The notes under the pieces were generated by a model. The model searched no databases, was not told the origin of the DNA, and worked only from the letters and a program-made list of their open reading frames with translations. Of a DNA stretch of 14,550 nt, positions 7,701-14,469 are shown in pieces. Position numbers and translations under genes: made by a program. Source of the stretch: Prevotellaceae bacterium UBA1746. Its GTDB lineage: Bacteria; Bacteroidota; Bacteroidia; Bacteroidales; Bacteroidaceae. Location of the stretch: contig CAJPJR010000051.1 in assembly GCA_905369775.1 (NCBI GenBank), positions 1 through 14,550 on the forward strand, in the 5' to 3' direction. Position 1 is the stretch's first letter, and each line of letters opens with the position of its first letter.

Positions 7701-10418
7701 AGAATTAGAGAAGGTTTCCGTGGGCAGCAGGTGGAGATAGCGCACGTTGACTTCTGAAGCATAGCTTGCCACCATGCTGACGATTTCCCTTCCGATGGTG
7801 TAGAACAAGAAGTAGTTCCAAGGGTTGTCGCTCTGAATGCCCTCACGGTCCGATTTGGGAACGAAATCTGCGTTCAAGTAGAAGGGAAATTTGAACCGAT
7901 GCTCATTCATCGGAAGATAAGCATACAGTGACAATTCCTCCTCTATGGGAATGACGCGTCCCTCGTCGTCGAGTCTGACAGCGAATGCGATACTTGTTTG
8001 GGTTGCCGAAGCAATGCGATCGGGAATGCCCGCCACTTCGGTGAGCTCGTTGCCGTCTTGGTCGAGTTTGACGAAGTAGTTCTCGTGTTCTCCCCGATTG
8101 TTGGTTTTTTCTTTCCGCTTAATTTGAACTCCCGCTCGGTTGAACGCCTCATCGTTCACAGCGAGGATGCCGGAGGAATGGATGCTGAAGTCTTCCGATT
8201 GGTGATCTTCGTTGAAGGAGTTGACAAGTGAGACCGTGTGGGCGCGCTTATCGATGTTTTTCTTGATGGTTCGGCAGTTGTCTCGCTCTATGAGTTGGAC
8301 GCGCGTGGTGTTTCTGAGAAACAGCATGAACCGAGGCTCGGAGAACACCTCTAAAATCGCTTCGCTGTATTCCGAGAGCGTTTCCTTGTCCATCTTCAAA
8401 GCGATGCTCACGTTCTCATCTTGATTGAAGATGGAATCGACGGGGAGAATGCGCAGAGCGTCATGCCACACCGGCAACAATTGCCACGGAATGTCCTTCA
8501 CGCCGTTAAACTCCCTCTTGTATTTGGCAAACTTACGGACGAAGTCCTGTTGGCCTTCCTCGTCATCGACAATGTCGTTCACGTGGAAGTAGAAGGCATC
8601 AAAGTCATTATAGATGGGCAGGCTTTTGTCAAATGAGAATTTGTAGCCGCCACTCTTGATGTATACGGACTCCGAATTGGTGAAAACGGACTTGAAGCCG
8701 ATTCCCTTGTAGCCGGTTTTCTTCTCCTTGGCGCTCTTTGTACTTTTGGCTGCCGAGGTGATGGATTCGAAATCGTGTTTGTTGAAGGGAAAACCATCGT
8801 GTGTCAGCACAAAATGCTCGTCGGTCAGTTGCAGCTTGACCTGTACCCCGTTCTCGGGCGCGGAGTCGTCAGCGTTTTGCAGCAGTTCGAAGAACATGCG
8901 CTTCTTGCTCGTGTAGAGATTCTGACCCACTTCTTCGAGCAAGTTGGCCACACTCGTATTGGTGTTGGGGCTGGTGTGCTGTTTGAAGGAGAGAGACACA
9001 GACTCCTCATAGGGGTTGGGCACTTCCGCGATGTTGTTAGACATCACACGGAACAAATAGGGCGAACCTTTCTTTAAGCGATAAGGGGTGTCTGCCAAAT
9101 AGAGCTCTACTTCGTAGTAATTGCCCGGAACAAAGAAGTTGCGCAGCCGATTGTCGACGATTGCCGAAAGCCGATTGCCCGTTATGGGATCGACGAGCAG
9201 CTTACCGTTGTTTTCTTCATTCGGATCACCGGTAGAAATGAGATTTTTGCAGAAATAGAACGCGTTGCTCTCAATGAGTCGAGCCACAAAACGATTCGTT
9301 TTGATCCCCATGGTATCCAACAGCTCGGCGAGATTCAAATCGTAGAGTGACCGCTCGTATCGGTTTTCGACCAGCGATTTGCGACTGAAAAGCAGTTTGC
9401 CCTCGTTTTCGCCCTGATAAACCAGCTGGATCTGCTCGCCCGGGAACACTTCGTCGCTGGCACGAGCTATATGGCTGCACGATAATTCCGTCTTGTCGAT
9501 GGGATAAAGCAAGTCCCAACCGACGATTTCCACAATGGCCACTTTGTTGTCCACCTTCTTCACCACGGCATCGACAACATCGCCCTGTGCCAGTTGTGCC
9601 TTCAGTGCATCCTTTCGGGCTTTTCTCGCTTCTTGCTCGATGGGGCGCATGTCCAAAACGAGCTCGCCCGACTGTTCTTTGTATTTCAGATAGACAAATT
9701 CGAGTTCCTCACCAAGGGCGATTTCATTGTTGCGCAATCGCGTCTTGTACGGTTCCACAAAACGGTGGGAGGGCACAATGGCCTTGATCAAATCCTCGGT
9801 TTCCACAACCGCACAAAGGGAGTCCTCTGTCTTCACCACGCCTTTGAATCGGAAGTTCACGTGCTCATATTCACGCAGCTTTTGGGCATAATCGCGATAC
9901 ACCTCGCGTACACTCATGTAGATCTTGTTATAGTGCTTTTCCGAGTCGTAGCTGTTTTCTGTTACTGCGCAAATAATTTGTTCGCCTACGGTATATTTGA
10001 TGTGGGGAAGCTCACTGACATGGACAAGCGCGGTCGAGTCTCCCAAGTTGACGATGAGTCCGAAACTTTCGATGGAGCGTACAGTGACCTTATATCGGGC
10101 TCCCTTCTTCACAGTCTGTGCGTTGGGAAGATGTTCTTTCCTGCTGAGGCGATATTCGCCCTTTTCGTTTTTCGCAAGGATCTTCGCTTTGAAGGTGTCG
10201 CCTACAGATAATGAAGGGAGAATCGCGGAATTTCTCGTCCACGTGATGTCTGCGAGCCAAATTAGTCCTTTGGCACCGTTGGGCATTTTTACGAAGATGC
10301 CGTATTGGTCGTTGATGCCGGTGATGGTAACGTCAACAGTGTCGCCAATCTCAAAACTTCTGTTTTTGGCCTGCGACATTCTTTGTTTTTTGAGTTGTGA
10401 TTGTGTTTCGTGATCCAT
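4764..10418 (-). CDS. S1-repeat, sacsin-like Hsp90-type ATPase with DUF3883-like C-terminus
   Basis: A very large cytoplasmic protein, 1,884 residues from ATG at 10418. The frame stays open to GTG at 10472 (1,902 residues), and a third candidate, ATG at 10379, has the A-rich leader typical of Bacteroidetes; I chose the middle ATG, without certainty. Numbering from 10418: four S1-like OB folds (about 21-97, 103-172, 186-257 and 278-350; the first two are clearest, e.g. VDVTITGINDQYGIFVKMP), then a linker. A GHKL/Hsp90-like ATPase of sacsin/NO VEIN type follows, with N-box ELLQNADDS (511-519), HDGFPF (540-545) and glycine-rich lid GYKGIGFKSVF (569-579). About 1,000 residues without a recognised domain come next, then a Gln/Glu/Lys coiled coil (about 1663-1702) and a DUF3883-like end (about 1717-1840) with WDP, GEPITVAITSS and LHPWTFSAI. 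S1 domains bind RNA, and sacsin-like ATPases are linked to chaperone-like and defence roles. It is first gene of the cassette, 5 nt before the helicase. Domains are read by eye; no catalytic nuclease is claimed. Confidence 0.9.
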   Translation of the reverse strand: MDHETQSQLKKQRMSQAKNRSFEIGDTVDVTITGINDQYGIFVKMPNGAKGLIWLADITWTRNSAILPSLSVGDTFKAKILAKNEKGEYRLSRKEHLPNAQTVKKGARYKVTVRSIESFGLIVNLGDSTALVHVSELPHIKYTVGEQIICAVTENSYDSEKHYNKIYMSVREVYRDYAQKLREYEHVNFRFKGVVKTEDSLCAVVETEDLIKAIVPSHRFVEPYKTRLRNNEIALGEELEFVYLKYKEQSGELVLDMRPIEQEARKARKDALKAQLAQGDVVDAVVKKVDNKVAIVEIVGWDLLYPIDKTELSCSHIARASDEVFPGEQIQLVYQGENEGKLLFSRKSLVENRYERSLYDLNLAELLDTMGIKTNRFVARLIESNAFYFCKNLISTGDPNEENNGKLLVDPITGNRLSAIVDNRLRNFFVPGNYYEVELYLADTPYRLKKGSPYLFRVMSNNIAEVPNPYEESVSLSFKQHTSPNTNTSVANLLEEVGQNLYTSKKRMFFELLQNADDSAPENGVQVKLQLTDEHFVLTHDGFPFNKHDFESITSAAKSTKSAKEKKTGYKGIGFKSVFTNSESVYIKSGGYKFSFDKSLPIYNDFDAFYFHVNDIVDDEEGQQDFVRKFAKYKREFNGVKDIPWQLLPVWHDALRILPVDSIFNQDENVSIALKMDKETLSEYSEAILEVFSEPRFMLFLRNTTRVQLIERDNCRTIKKNIDKRAHTVSLVNSFNEDHQSEDFSIHSSGILAVNDEAFNRAGVQIKRKEKTNNRGEHENYFVKLDQDGNELTEVAGIPDRIASATQTSIAFAVRLDDEGRVIPIEEELSLYAYLPMNEHRFKFPFYLNADFVPKSDREGIQSDNPWNYFLFYTIGREIVSMVASYASEVNVRYLHLLPTETFSNSSQDTAALANAFNRGYEYALQHTPFVLNDVNEIVGPNDIIYDVSGLSSAIGAPAFYELIGTTKHLPHPAIDPSSLSKEIFGVERLTVKSVVSILEQQLDVLRKWMIESEEEARTAFYQWVAKEEKAHALIPNIPAFKFGDEWKTPREIDVTDRLLISTEKTTTIKPVLSKLGFRCSDQSLEAHPLSSYITPQDEEEIFEAIEEESLDALSFSERLQLFRYASTLKNVGTRKLGTWSIFKNQKGDYYPLSSMCAYDSNLPEWLHEFMLKDEENDDSLSKFLIDRNEVFSKIIESHIDYLLRSTDLTVIYEAFSYCWTSEFTKSLFSKGNITPISLLQIVEQSNAETQSAYAQSIRSMPLQSTEEYGTESFAYRWIKLALSSEKSIEHALSIITIDGRHLSEYNLRDGFNLNTYSKNFTFSLSQLLPGYSDSSALSRVSANFSSIRGYEKIFAQRPVDAVHVYKQLNHNLGRSAQLITVEQFCFLMVFRRTYNYTKPDSSFSSYVRVNNQDLFINILDRCMEMDIPSMLKYAIESWGLSLPFDRLIGTYLGCDEYTLASERTPSFVEHWADTPEKKQFLVQLGLYSNKSTAIQRRKAFKEGNFGEDWSMPEGSSIKPFLDWVAGSFQLPIVAEAQVEVLKALCKTPQIKEYYKEYYNKDDFDKAEEWGNPRYLEWKEKSEVKIYTVKGLFPYRGYYGNQYFFKDYYEESYFYFNSKHLYITADREPEAILAEVYSKSSKCPFTKEDWNQIFLVSAASYTQQHLLVEELKQQNEELERQKAELEQQFNEFKLAVQETARGKYTERGNVGQIDRAQINLEARRAAKEYLESLEDYDCSAWDPKESSQLVEGVILYKGEPITVAITSSRGGKLHLHPWTFSAIMENPDNLLLNYGSDHCIHSLRFDDIFMDNPNVNLIFDTDAVNPRLIAKLSSLFRGYQHTYFVIENPKYSQSDAIQSFGLSEKVEGDVDTGFSIEDIFNFNG

Positions 10419-10472
10419 TGTGGGGTCGGAATTGTCTACTTGTTCCCGTTTGTTCTTCGAGTGGGCTTTCAC

Positions 10473-10789
10473 TGTCCGGCTGTTTGGGGAGGCAAAATGA
10501 ACGGAGCTCTTCTTTGCAATACCTTAGGGCAAGTGCCGCCGAGGGCCCAAATCGAAAAATGGAGGAGTTGTGGCCTTTACGGGAGGAGAGGGGAGTGAGA
10601 AACCTGTCGGTGGGGTGTTGTTTTTCTGCCTGTTGTCGGTGGCTTCTTTGGAAGCACAGTCAACAAAAAAGCTCGTCAGTATTTTGTAAAATGCTGACTT
10701 ATATGCGTTTATCTGAACTGAGCAAAAGAAAATGCGGGATGCGCAGTGGCTGCGGGCATGGTTCTTCTGTATTATGACTAGGTCGGTTG
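10473..10789 (-). promoter_or_regulatory. 5' leader of the S1-ATPase operon
   Basis: About 310-370 bases lie between the predicted promoter and the start of the S1-ATPase gene, depending on the start chosen. A 98-codon minus-strand frame crosses this stretch, but its ATG lies upstream of the -7 box and its product resembles nothing known, so I do not call it. The only structure I see is the hairpin with T-run at 10665-10698. Confidence 0.35.
10665..10698 (-). terminator. Terminator-like hairpin in the operon leader (possible attenuator)
   Basis: A 24-base near-perfect palindrome (10675-10698, one T/C asymmetry giving a G-U pair) has arms GTCAGTATTT and AAATGCTGAC. On the minus strand it is followed by GAGC and TTTTTT (10670-10665). 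It lies between the promoter at 10790-10797 and the S1-ATPase start, where an ordinary terminator would cut off the operon, so a conditional attenuator or an operator are the two readings. The stem is AT-rich, hence a weak terminator. Confidence 0.45.
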
Positions 10790-10860
10790 CAAAGGTAGTA
10801 TTATTTTTCGAGTGTTGCATAGCTTTCTATCAAATATTTTTGATCTATTCCTCGAAAAAT
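10790..10860 (-). promoter_or_regulatory. Promoter of the S1-ATPase operon with nested inverted repeats
   Basis: TACCTTTG (10797-10790) matches the Bacteroidetes -7 consensus TAnnTTTG and is followed by CA, as is common. The -33 position has ATG instead of TTG at the right spacing, so the promoter looks weak or regulated. ATTTTTCGAG (10803-10812), between the -7 and -33 positions, has an exact inverted copy at 10851-10860. Inside this pair sits a second inverted repeat, ATCAAA-TATT-TTTGAT (10829-10844). This layout suits a repressor or silencer site over the promoter. The function is inferred. Confidence 0.5.
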
Positions 10861-11084
10861 GCACATTGGGTATTTCTTGGTAAAAGATAATTCGAAAAAA
10901 AACAAGAAATCGAGATCGAGCACTTCCCGCCTTGATGAGTCCCTCTCCTGCGGGGCTCTTTTACAAGGGCTCTTTTCGCGGTCTTGTGGAGAAGAAAGCA
11001 GGTGGAGTGGCACGAGATGTTGGGGCCATTCCGAAGCCGGCGAGCATAGACACGTATGAGCGTGAGTCGATCGTGGCGGTGCAC
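10861..11084. other. Intergenic stretch without recognised features
   Basis: About 220 bases between the dnaK terminator and the cassette promoter. Short plus-strand frames cross it but have no recognisable product. GGGCTCTTTT occurs twice close together near 10957-10980. I see no gene, tRNA or clear attachment site. If the cassette was acquired, this is where a junction would be expected. Confidence 0.3.
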
Positions 11085-11121
11085 AAAAAAGTTCTCGAGA
11101 GGGACGAACCCTCTCGAGAAC
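11085..11121 (-). terminator. Rho-independent terminator of dnaK
   Basis: A perfect 13-bp stem, GTTCTCGAGAGGG (11091-11103) and its complement (11109-11121), has a 5-base loop and is followed on the minus strand by TTTTTT (11090-11085). It lies about 40 bases after the dnaK stop and insulates dnaK from the cassette downstream. Confidence 0.95.
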
Positions 11122-11161
11122 TATGTAATCATTCTTCCGCTGTTTTCAAGCGAAATCTCTT

Positions 11162-13072
11162 TTATTTCACTTCTTCGAAGTCAGCATCTTGGATATCCTC
11201 CTTGCCGTTTTGCTGCGTGCCGCCCTGTGCACTTTGTTGTGCACCCTGTGCGAAGTCCTGCGCACCCGGTTGGGCAGCCTGAGCCTGGGCATAGAATTTC
11301 TCCATCGCCTTGTTCAGCGTTTCGGTAGCCGCATCGATCGCTGCCACGTCCTGCGACTTGTGCGCCTCCTTCAGCGTGTTGAGCGCAGTTTCGATCTCGC
11401 CCTTCACGTCAGCGGGAAGTTTGTCGCCGTTCTCCTTCAGGAGGTTCTCCGTTTGGAAGATCATGCTGTCCGCCTTGTTGATTTTCTCGATGCGTTCAGC
11501 CTCCGCCTTGTCGGCCGCCGCGTTGGCCTCAGCCTCCGCCTTCATGCGGTCGATTTCCTCCTTCGAGAGGTTAGACGAAGCCTCGATGCGGATGCTCTGT
11601 TCCTTGCCCGTCGCCTTGTCCTTGGCGCTCACGTTGAGGATACCGTTGGCATCGATGTCGAACGTCACCTCAATTTGAGGCACACCGCGCTTGGCGGGAG
11701 CGATGCCGGCCAGGTTGAAGCGGCCGATGCTCTTGTTTTGAGCCGCCATCGGGCGCTCACCTTGGAGCACATGGATGGTCACTTCCGGTTGGTTGTCCTC
11801 GGCCGTCGAGAAAGTCTGGCTGCGCTTGCAGGGAATCGTGGTGTTGGCTTCCACGAGCTTGGTCATCACACCGCCCAGTGTCTCGATACCCATCGAAAGC
11901 GGGGTCACATCGAGCAGCACGATGTCGCTCACACCGCTCTCCTTGTTGAGGATCGCACCTTGAATTGCGGCACCCACAGCCACCACTTCGTCGGGGTTCA
12001 CACCCTTAGAGGGAGCCTTGCCGAAGAAGTCCTGAACCAACTGCTGCACAGCGGGGATACGGCTCGAACCGCCCACGAGGATCACTTCGTCGATCTCGTT
12101 TTTCTCCAGTCCGGCGTCGCGCAATGCGTTTTGGCAGGGCACAAGGCAAGCTTGGATGAGGCCGTGGGCCAATTGTTCGAACTTGGCGCGCGTGAGCGTC
12201 TTGACCAAGTGCTTGGGCACGCCGCCCACCGGCATGATGTAGGGGAGGTTGATTTCCGTCGAAGCCGAGCTCGAGAGTTCGATCTTTGCTTTTTCGGCGG
12301 CCTCCTTCAGGCGCTGCATGGCCATCGGGTCGGTGGTGAGGTCGGCGCCCTCGTCGTTCTTGAATTCCTGCACGAGCCAGTCGATGATCACCTGGTCGAA
12401 GTCGTCACCGCCCAGGTGCGTGTCGCCGTTGGTGGAGAGCACTTCGAACACGCCGCCGCCGAACTCGAGAATCGAGATATCGAACGTACCGCCGCCGAGG
12501 TCAAACACGGCAATCTTCATGTCTTTGTGTGCCTTGTCCACACCGTAGGCGAGAGCGGCAGCCGTGGGTTCGTTCACGATGCGCTTCACTTCCAGTCCGG
12601 CGATCTGGCCGGCTTCTTTGGTGGCCTGGCGTTGCGAGTCGGAGAAGTAGGCCGGCACCGTGATCACGGCTTCCGTCACTTCCTGGCCCAGATAGTCTTC
12701 GGCCGTCTTCTTCATTTTCTGAAGAATCATGGCCGAGATTTCCTGCGGCGTGTAGTTGCGGCCGTCGACGGCCACGCGGGGCAGTCCGCCCTCGTTGACC
12801 ACGTCGTAGGGCATGCGTTCGATCTCCTTCTGCACCTGAGCGTAGTTTTCGCCCATGAAGCGTTTGATCGAGTAGATGGTGCGTTTCGGGTTGGTGATGG
12901 CTTGGCGCTTGGCGGGGTCGCCCACTTTGCGCTCGCCGCCTTCGACGAAGGCCACTACCGAAGGCGTGGTGCGCTTACCTTCGCTGTTGGCGATGACAAC
13001 AGGTTCGTTGCCTTCAAATACGGATACGCAAGAGTTAGTCGTTCCGAGGTCAATTCCGATAATCTTTCCCAT
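11162..13072 (-). CDS. dnaK: Chaperone protein DnaK (Hsp70)
   Basis: A full-length Hsp70 of 636 residues, normal for bacterial DnaK. It binds unfolded polypeptides in the cytoplasm in an ATP-driven cycle with DnaJ and GrpE. Visible landmarks: phosphate-1 motif GIDLGTTNS (6-14), conserved Lys70 in SIKRFMG, NEPTAAALAYG (167-177), phosphate-2 motif DLGGGTFD (191-198), adenosine motif VGGSSRIP (333-340), interdomain linker VLLDVTPLS (385-393), the substrate-binding beta domain, then a helical lid and a Gln/Ala/Gly-rich tail ending DADFEEVK. The frame stays open 121 codons upstream, but that part is unrelated Pro/Arg-rich sequence; ATG at 13072 begins the conserved MGKIIGIDLG. No dnaJ or grpE is adjacent, as is common in Bacteroidetes. 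No CIRCE element is seen upstream. Nothing is truncated. The gene is monocistronic as far as the strong terminator shows. Confidence 0.99.
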   Translation of the reverse strand: MGKIIGIDLGTTNSCVSVFEGNEPVVIANSEGKRTTPSVVAFVEGGERKVGDPAKRQAITNPKRTIYSIKRFMGENYAQVQKEIERMPYDVVNEGGLPRVAVDGRNYTPQEISAMILQKMKKTAEDYLGQEVTEAVITVPAYFSDSQRQATKEAGQIAGLEVKRIVNEPTAAALAYGVDKAHKDMKIAVFDLGGGTFDISILEFGGGVFEVLSTNGDTHLGGDDFDQVIIDWLVQEFKNDEGADLTTDPMAMQRLKEAAEKAKIELSSSASTEINLPYIMPVGGVPKHLVKTLTRAKFEQLAHGLIQACLVPCQNALRDAGLEKNEIDEVILVGGSSRIPAVQQLVQDFFGKAPSKGVNPDEVVAVGAAIQGAILNKESGVSDIVLLDVTPLSMGIETLGGVMTKLVEANTTIPCKRSQTFSTAEDNQPEVTIHVLQGERPMAAQNKSIGRFNLAGIAPAKRGVPQIEVTFDIDANGILNVSAKDKATGKEQSIRIEASSNLSKEEIDRMKAEAEANAAADKAEAERIEKINKADSMIFQTENLLKENGDKLPADVKGEIETALNTLKEAHKSQDVAAIDAATETLNKAMEKFYAQAQAAQPGAQDFAQGAQQSAQGGTQQNGKEDIQDADFEEVK

Positions 13073-13540
13073 AGTTGTATGTCTTATTTTTTTGTTGTTT
13101 GCTGAATGAATGTGTGGTTGTGCGGCGCTCCGTGTGGCGCTCGGGTGCGAACCCTTGCGCGGTCGGTGGGCGGCCTGTGGGGCTACTCCTGCGAGCCGTA
13201 CGCCCTGATATTTGCAAGCCGTGTGCCAACGCCGCGGGGCTGACAAAACGGCAGAATTTCGCCCCCTTCTGCCTGCACGGGGCGGAAGGGGGCGACAAAA
13301 TGGGGGGCTTTTGACCGGAAAGTGGGGGCTTTCGCTGCCGGGAGCCCACGTTTGTGAGAAAAGTGGGGGTGTTCGGACTGTGCCGACGCGTGGCGTAAGG
13401 CATGCGAGCCGCGAAAGCGTAGGGCGCAAGCCCACCGAGGGGGCGAGCTGCGAGAGGCCTTCTATTTGTGGAGGAGTGCGGTCTAATATCGATGAGCTGC
13501 GGGCGCGAAGGCCGGGGAGTAGAGGGCGACGCGGTGCGCC
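13073..13540 (-). promoter_or_regulatory. GC-rich spacer/leader upstream of dnaK
   Basis: A 468-base stretch with no supported gene. The 30 bases before dnaK are AT-rich, typical of a Bacteroidetes translation start. I found no TAnnTTTG box on the minus strand and no CIRCE inverted repeat, so the dnaK promoter is not identified. No T-tailed hairpin follows the secreted-protein gene ending at 13541, so read-through into dnaK is possible. The plus strand carries three G-tracts (AATGGGGGG near 13299, AAGTGGGGG at 13319 and 13361) spaced about 21 and 42 bases, giving C-tracts in any dnaK leader RNA. Confidence 0.35.
13261..13293. other. Strong hairpin upstream of dnaK
   Basis: GCCCCCTTCTGCC (13261-13273) pairs with GGCGGAAGGGGGC (13281-13293) around the 7-base loop TGCACGG: 13 pairs, one of them a wobble. 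No T-run lies on either side, so it is not a standard terminator. It would sit in the dnaK leader if transcription starts further up. Confidence 0.5.
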
Positions 13541-14155
13541 TCAGCGCATCATTTTCCGCCCGCCGCGAATGAGGAGGCCGTGGGGCGCGGCGGTCGAGAC
13601 GCGACGTCCAGAGAGGTCGTAGGTCGTGTTGGCACGAGAGTGGGGGGCGGTGAGGCGGGGGGCGGCGACCGCGTCGGGAAGGGGTGCCGTGAGCGTGTAG
13701 CGTACGGCCGTCGGCGCGGAAGAGGGGGCACCTTTCGCCGCGCGGGCGTAGACCATCAGCGTGTAGGCGCCGGCTGTCGGCACGCGCAGGGCATAGCGAT
13801 CGGCCGCCGGGGCGTCTTCTGTGGGATAGATGGCCGAAATGAGGCTATCGCGGTCATTGCGCAGTTCGAGGCCGCCGAGGGTGAAGGCCGCGTTGGGCGC
13901 GCCGTTCGGAAATCGCACACCGAGCGTACCGCCGAGCGTGAAAGTGAGCGTGCGCGTGAGGAGATTCACAGAGGAGTTGCCGTCGGCGGCCGGAACGAGG
14001 GCGGGCGGCACGGCATCGGCGGCGACCCATTCGTACGGTGCCCACGCATCGGGCAGCGTGTCGGCATAGATGGCGGCACTGTCCACGGCTGCAGCACCGG
14101 AGGGCGCGGCCGTGGGAGCGAAGAGGGCTAAACTGAGGAGGGGGAGGGCGATCAT
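13541..14155 (-). CDS. Secreted protein with short Prevotella-type C-terminal tail
   Basis: A 204-residue protein of unknown function. The first 23 or so residues form a signal peptide (MIALPLLSLALFAPTAAPSG, cleavage probably near GAAA), so it is exported. The middle (about 40-165) is Ala/Thr/Leu-rich with beta-strand-like stretches such as TLTFTLGGTLGVRFP and YALRVPTAGAYTLMVYARA, suggesting a small beta-sandwich. The last 26 residues hold YDLSGRRVSTAAPHG, then LLIRGGRKMMR, a pattern found at the ends of many Prevotella surface proteins and resembling a minimal form of the type IX secretion tail ('Y.l.Gr.v....G.yi..gkk'). Using it as a sorting signal is inference. Nearly the same tail ends the next gene upstream (14470-14550). 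The coding DNA is about 70% G+C where sampled. ATG at 14155 is about 60 bases after the predicted transcription start. I do not recognise a family. Confidence 0.72.
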   Translation of the reverse strand: MIALPLLSLALFAPTAAPSGAAAVDSAAIYADTLPDAWAPYEWVAADAVPPALVPAADGNSSVNLLTRTLTFTLGGTLGVRFPNGAPNAAFTLGGLELRNDRDSLISAIYPTEDAPAADRYALRVPTAGAYTLMVYARAAKGAPSSAPTAVRYTLTAPLPDAVAAPRLTAPHSRANTTYDLSGRRVSTAAPHGLLIRGGRKMMR

Positions 14156-14223
14156 GGTGGAAAAACGAGGAGTGAAGACGGGGGAGCACGGCGACTTTGG
14201 CGGTCGTGCGCCCTAAACTGCTA

Positions 14224-14251
14224 CAAATATAGGGAATTTTCGTGAGGACAA
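14224..14251 (-). promoter_or_regulatory. Bacteroidetes-type promoter of the 204-residue secreted protein
   Basis: On the minus strand TTG (14251-14249) is followed after 17 bases by TATATTTG (14231-14224), a perfect TAnnTTTG box. The spacing is slightly short for this class. The leader would be about 60 bases. The -33 TTG falls at the start of the duplicated terminator unit. Confidence 0.65.
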
Positions 14252-14266
14252 GGCGCACGGTCGTAC

Positions 14267-14305
14267 AAAAAAGCGCTCTCCCCGACGTGATGCGTGGGGA
14301 GAGCG
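14267..14305 (-). terminator. Rho-independent terminator, distal copy
   Basis: CGCTCTCCCC (14274-14283) pairs with GGGGAGAGCG (14296-14305); T6 follows on the minus strand (14272-14267). It is the second of two tandem terminators and lies just upstream of the promoter at 14224-14251. Confidence 0.88.
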
Positions 14306-14341
14306 TGAAGCGAAGTGGGCTGATGCGTGTGCAGAGCCCGA

Positions 14342-14363
14342 TCAGCGCGTTTGTTTCTTGCCG
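14342..14363 (-). pseudogene. Duplicated 3' remnant of a secreted-protein gene
   Basis: On the minus strand this reads GKKQTR and a stop, matching GKKQMR-stop of the neighbouring gene (14470-14550). Homology stops at 14363, so only six codons and the stop survive. It is a by-product of the tandem duplication and not a functional gene. Confidence 0.6.
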
Positions 14364-14394
14364 ACTTCAGCAAGATCGAGGCGCGCGGTCGTAC

Positions 14395-14433
14395 AAAAAA
14401 TCGCTCTCCCCGCCGCGGTGCGTGGGGAGAGCG
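14395..14433 (-). terminator. Rho-independent terminator, proximal copy
   Basis: CGCTCTCCCC (14402-14411) pairs with GGGGAGAGCG (14424-14433) around a 12-base loop; T6 follows on the minus strand (14400-14395). It lies about 35 bases after the stop of the partial gene at the right edge. Confidence 0.92.
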
Positions 14434-14469
14434 TAAAGAGAGGTGAGGCGATGCGTGTGCAAAGCCCGA

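Noticed and set aside
10524..10820. 98-codon minus-strand frame as a leader peptide gene
   Set aside because: Its ATG lies upstream of the predicted -7 box and the product has no recognisable features.
10835..10842. TATTTTTG on the plus strand as a promoter for a rightward gene
   Set aside because: It fits TAnnTTTG but sits in AT-rich palindromic DNA, the -33 spacing is short (17) and no supported plus-strand gene follows.
11189..13105. 638-codon plus-strand open frame antisense to dnaK
   Set aside because: It mirrors the codon structure of a GC-rich dnaK. The product is His/Arg/Leu-rich with no domain I recognise. Long antisense frames over dnaK are a well-known artefact.
13050..13403. N-terminal extension of dnaK or a separate frame upstream of it
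   Set aside because: The sequence is Pro/Arg-rich with no Hsp70 homology. The conserved N-terminus begins at the ATG at 13072.
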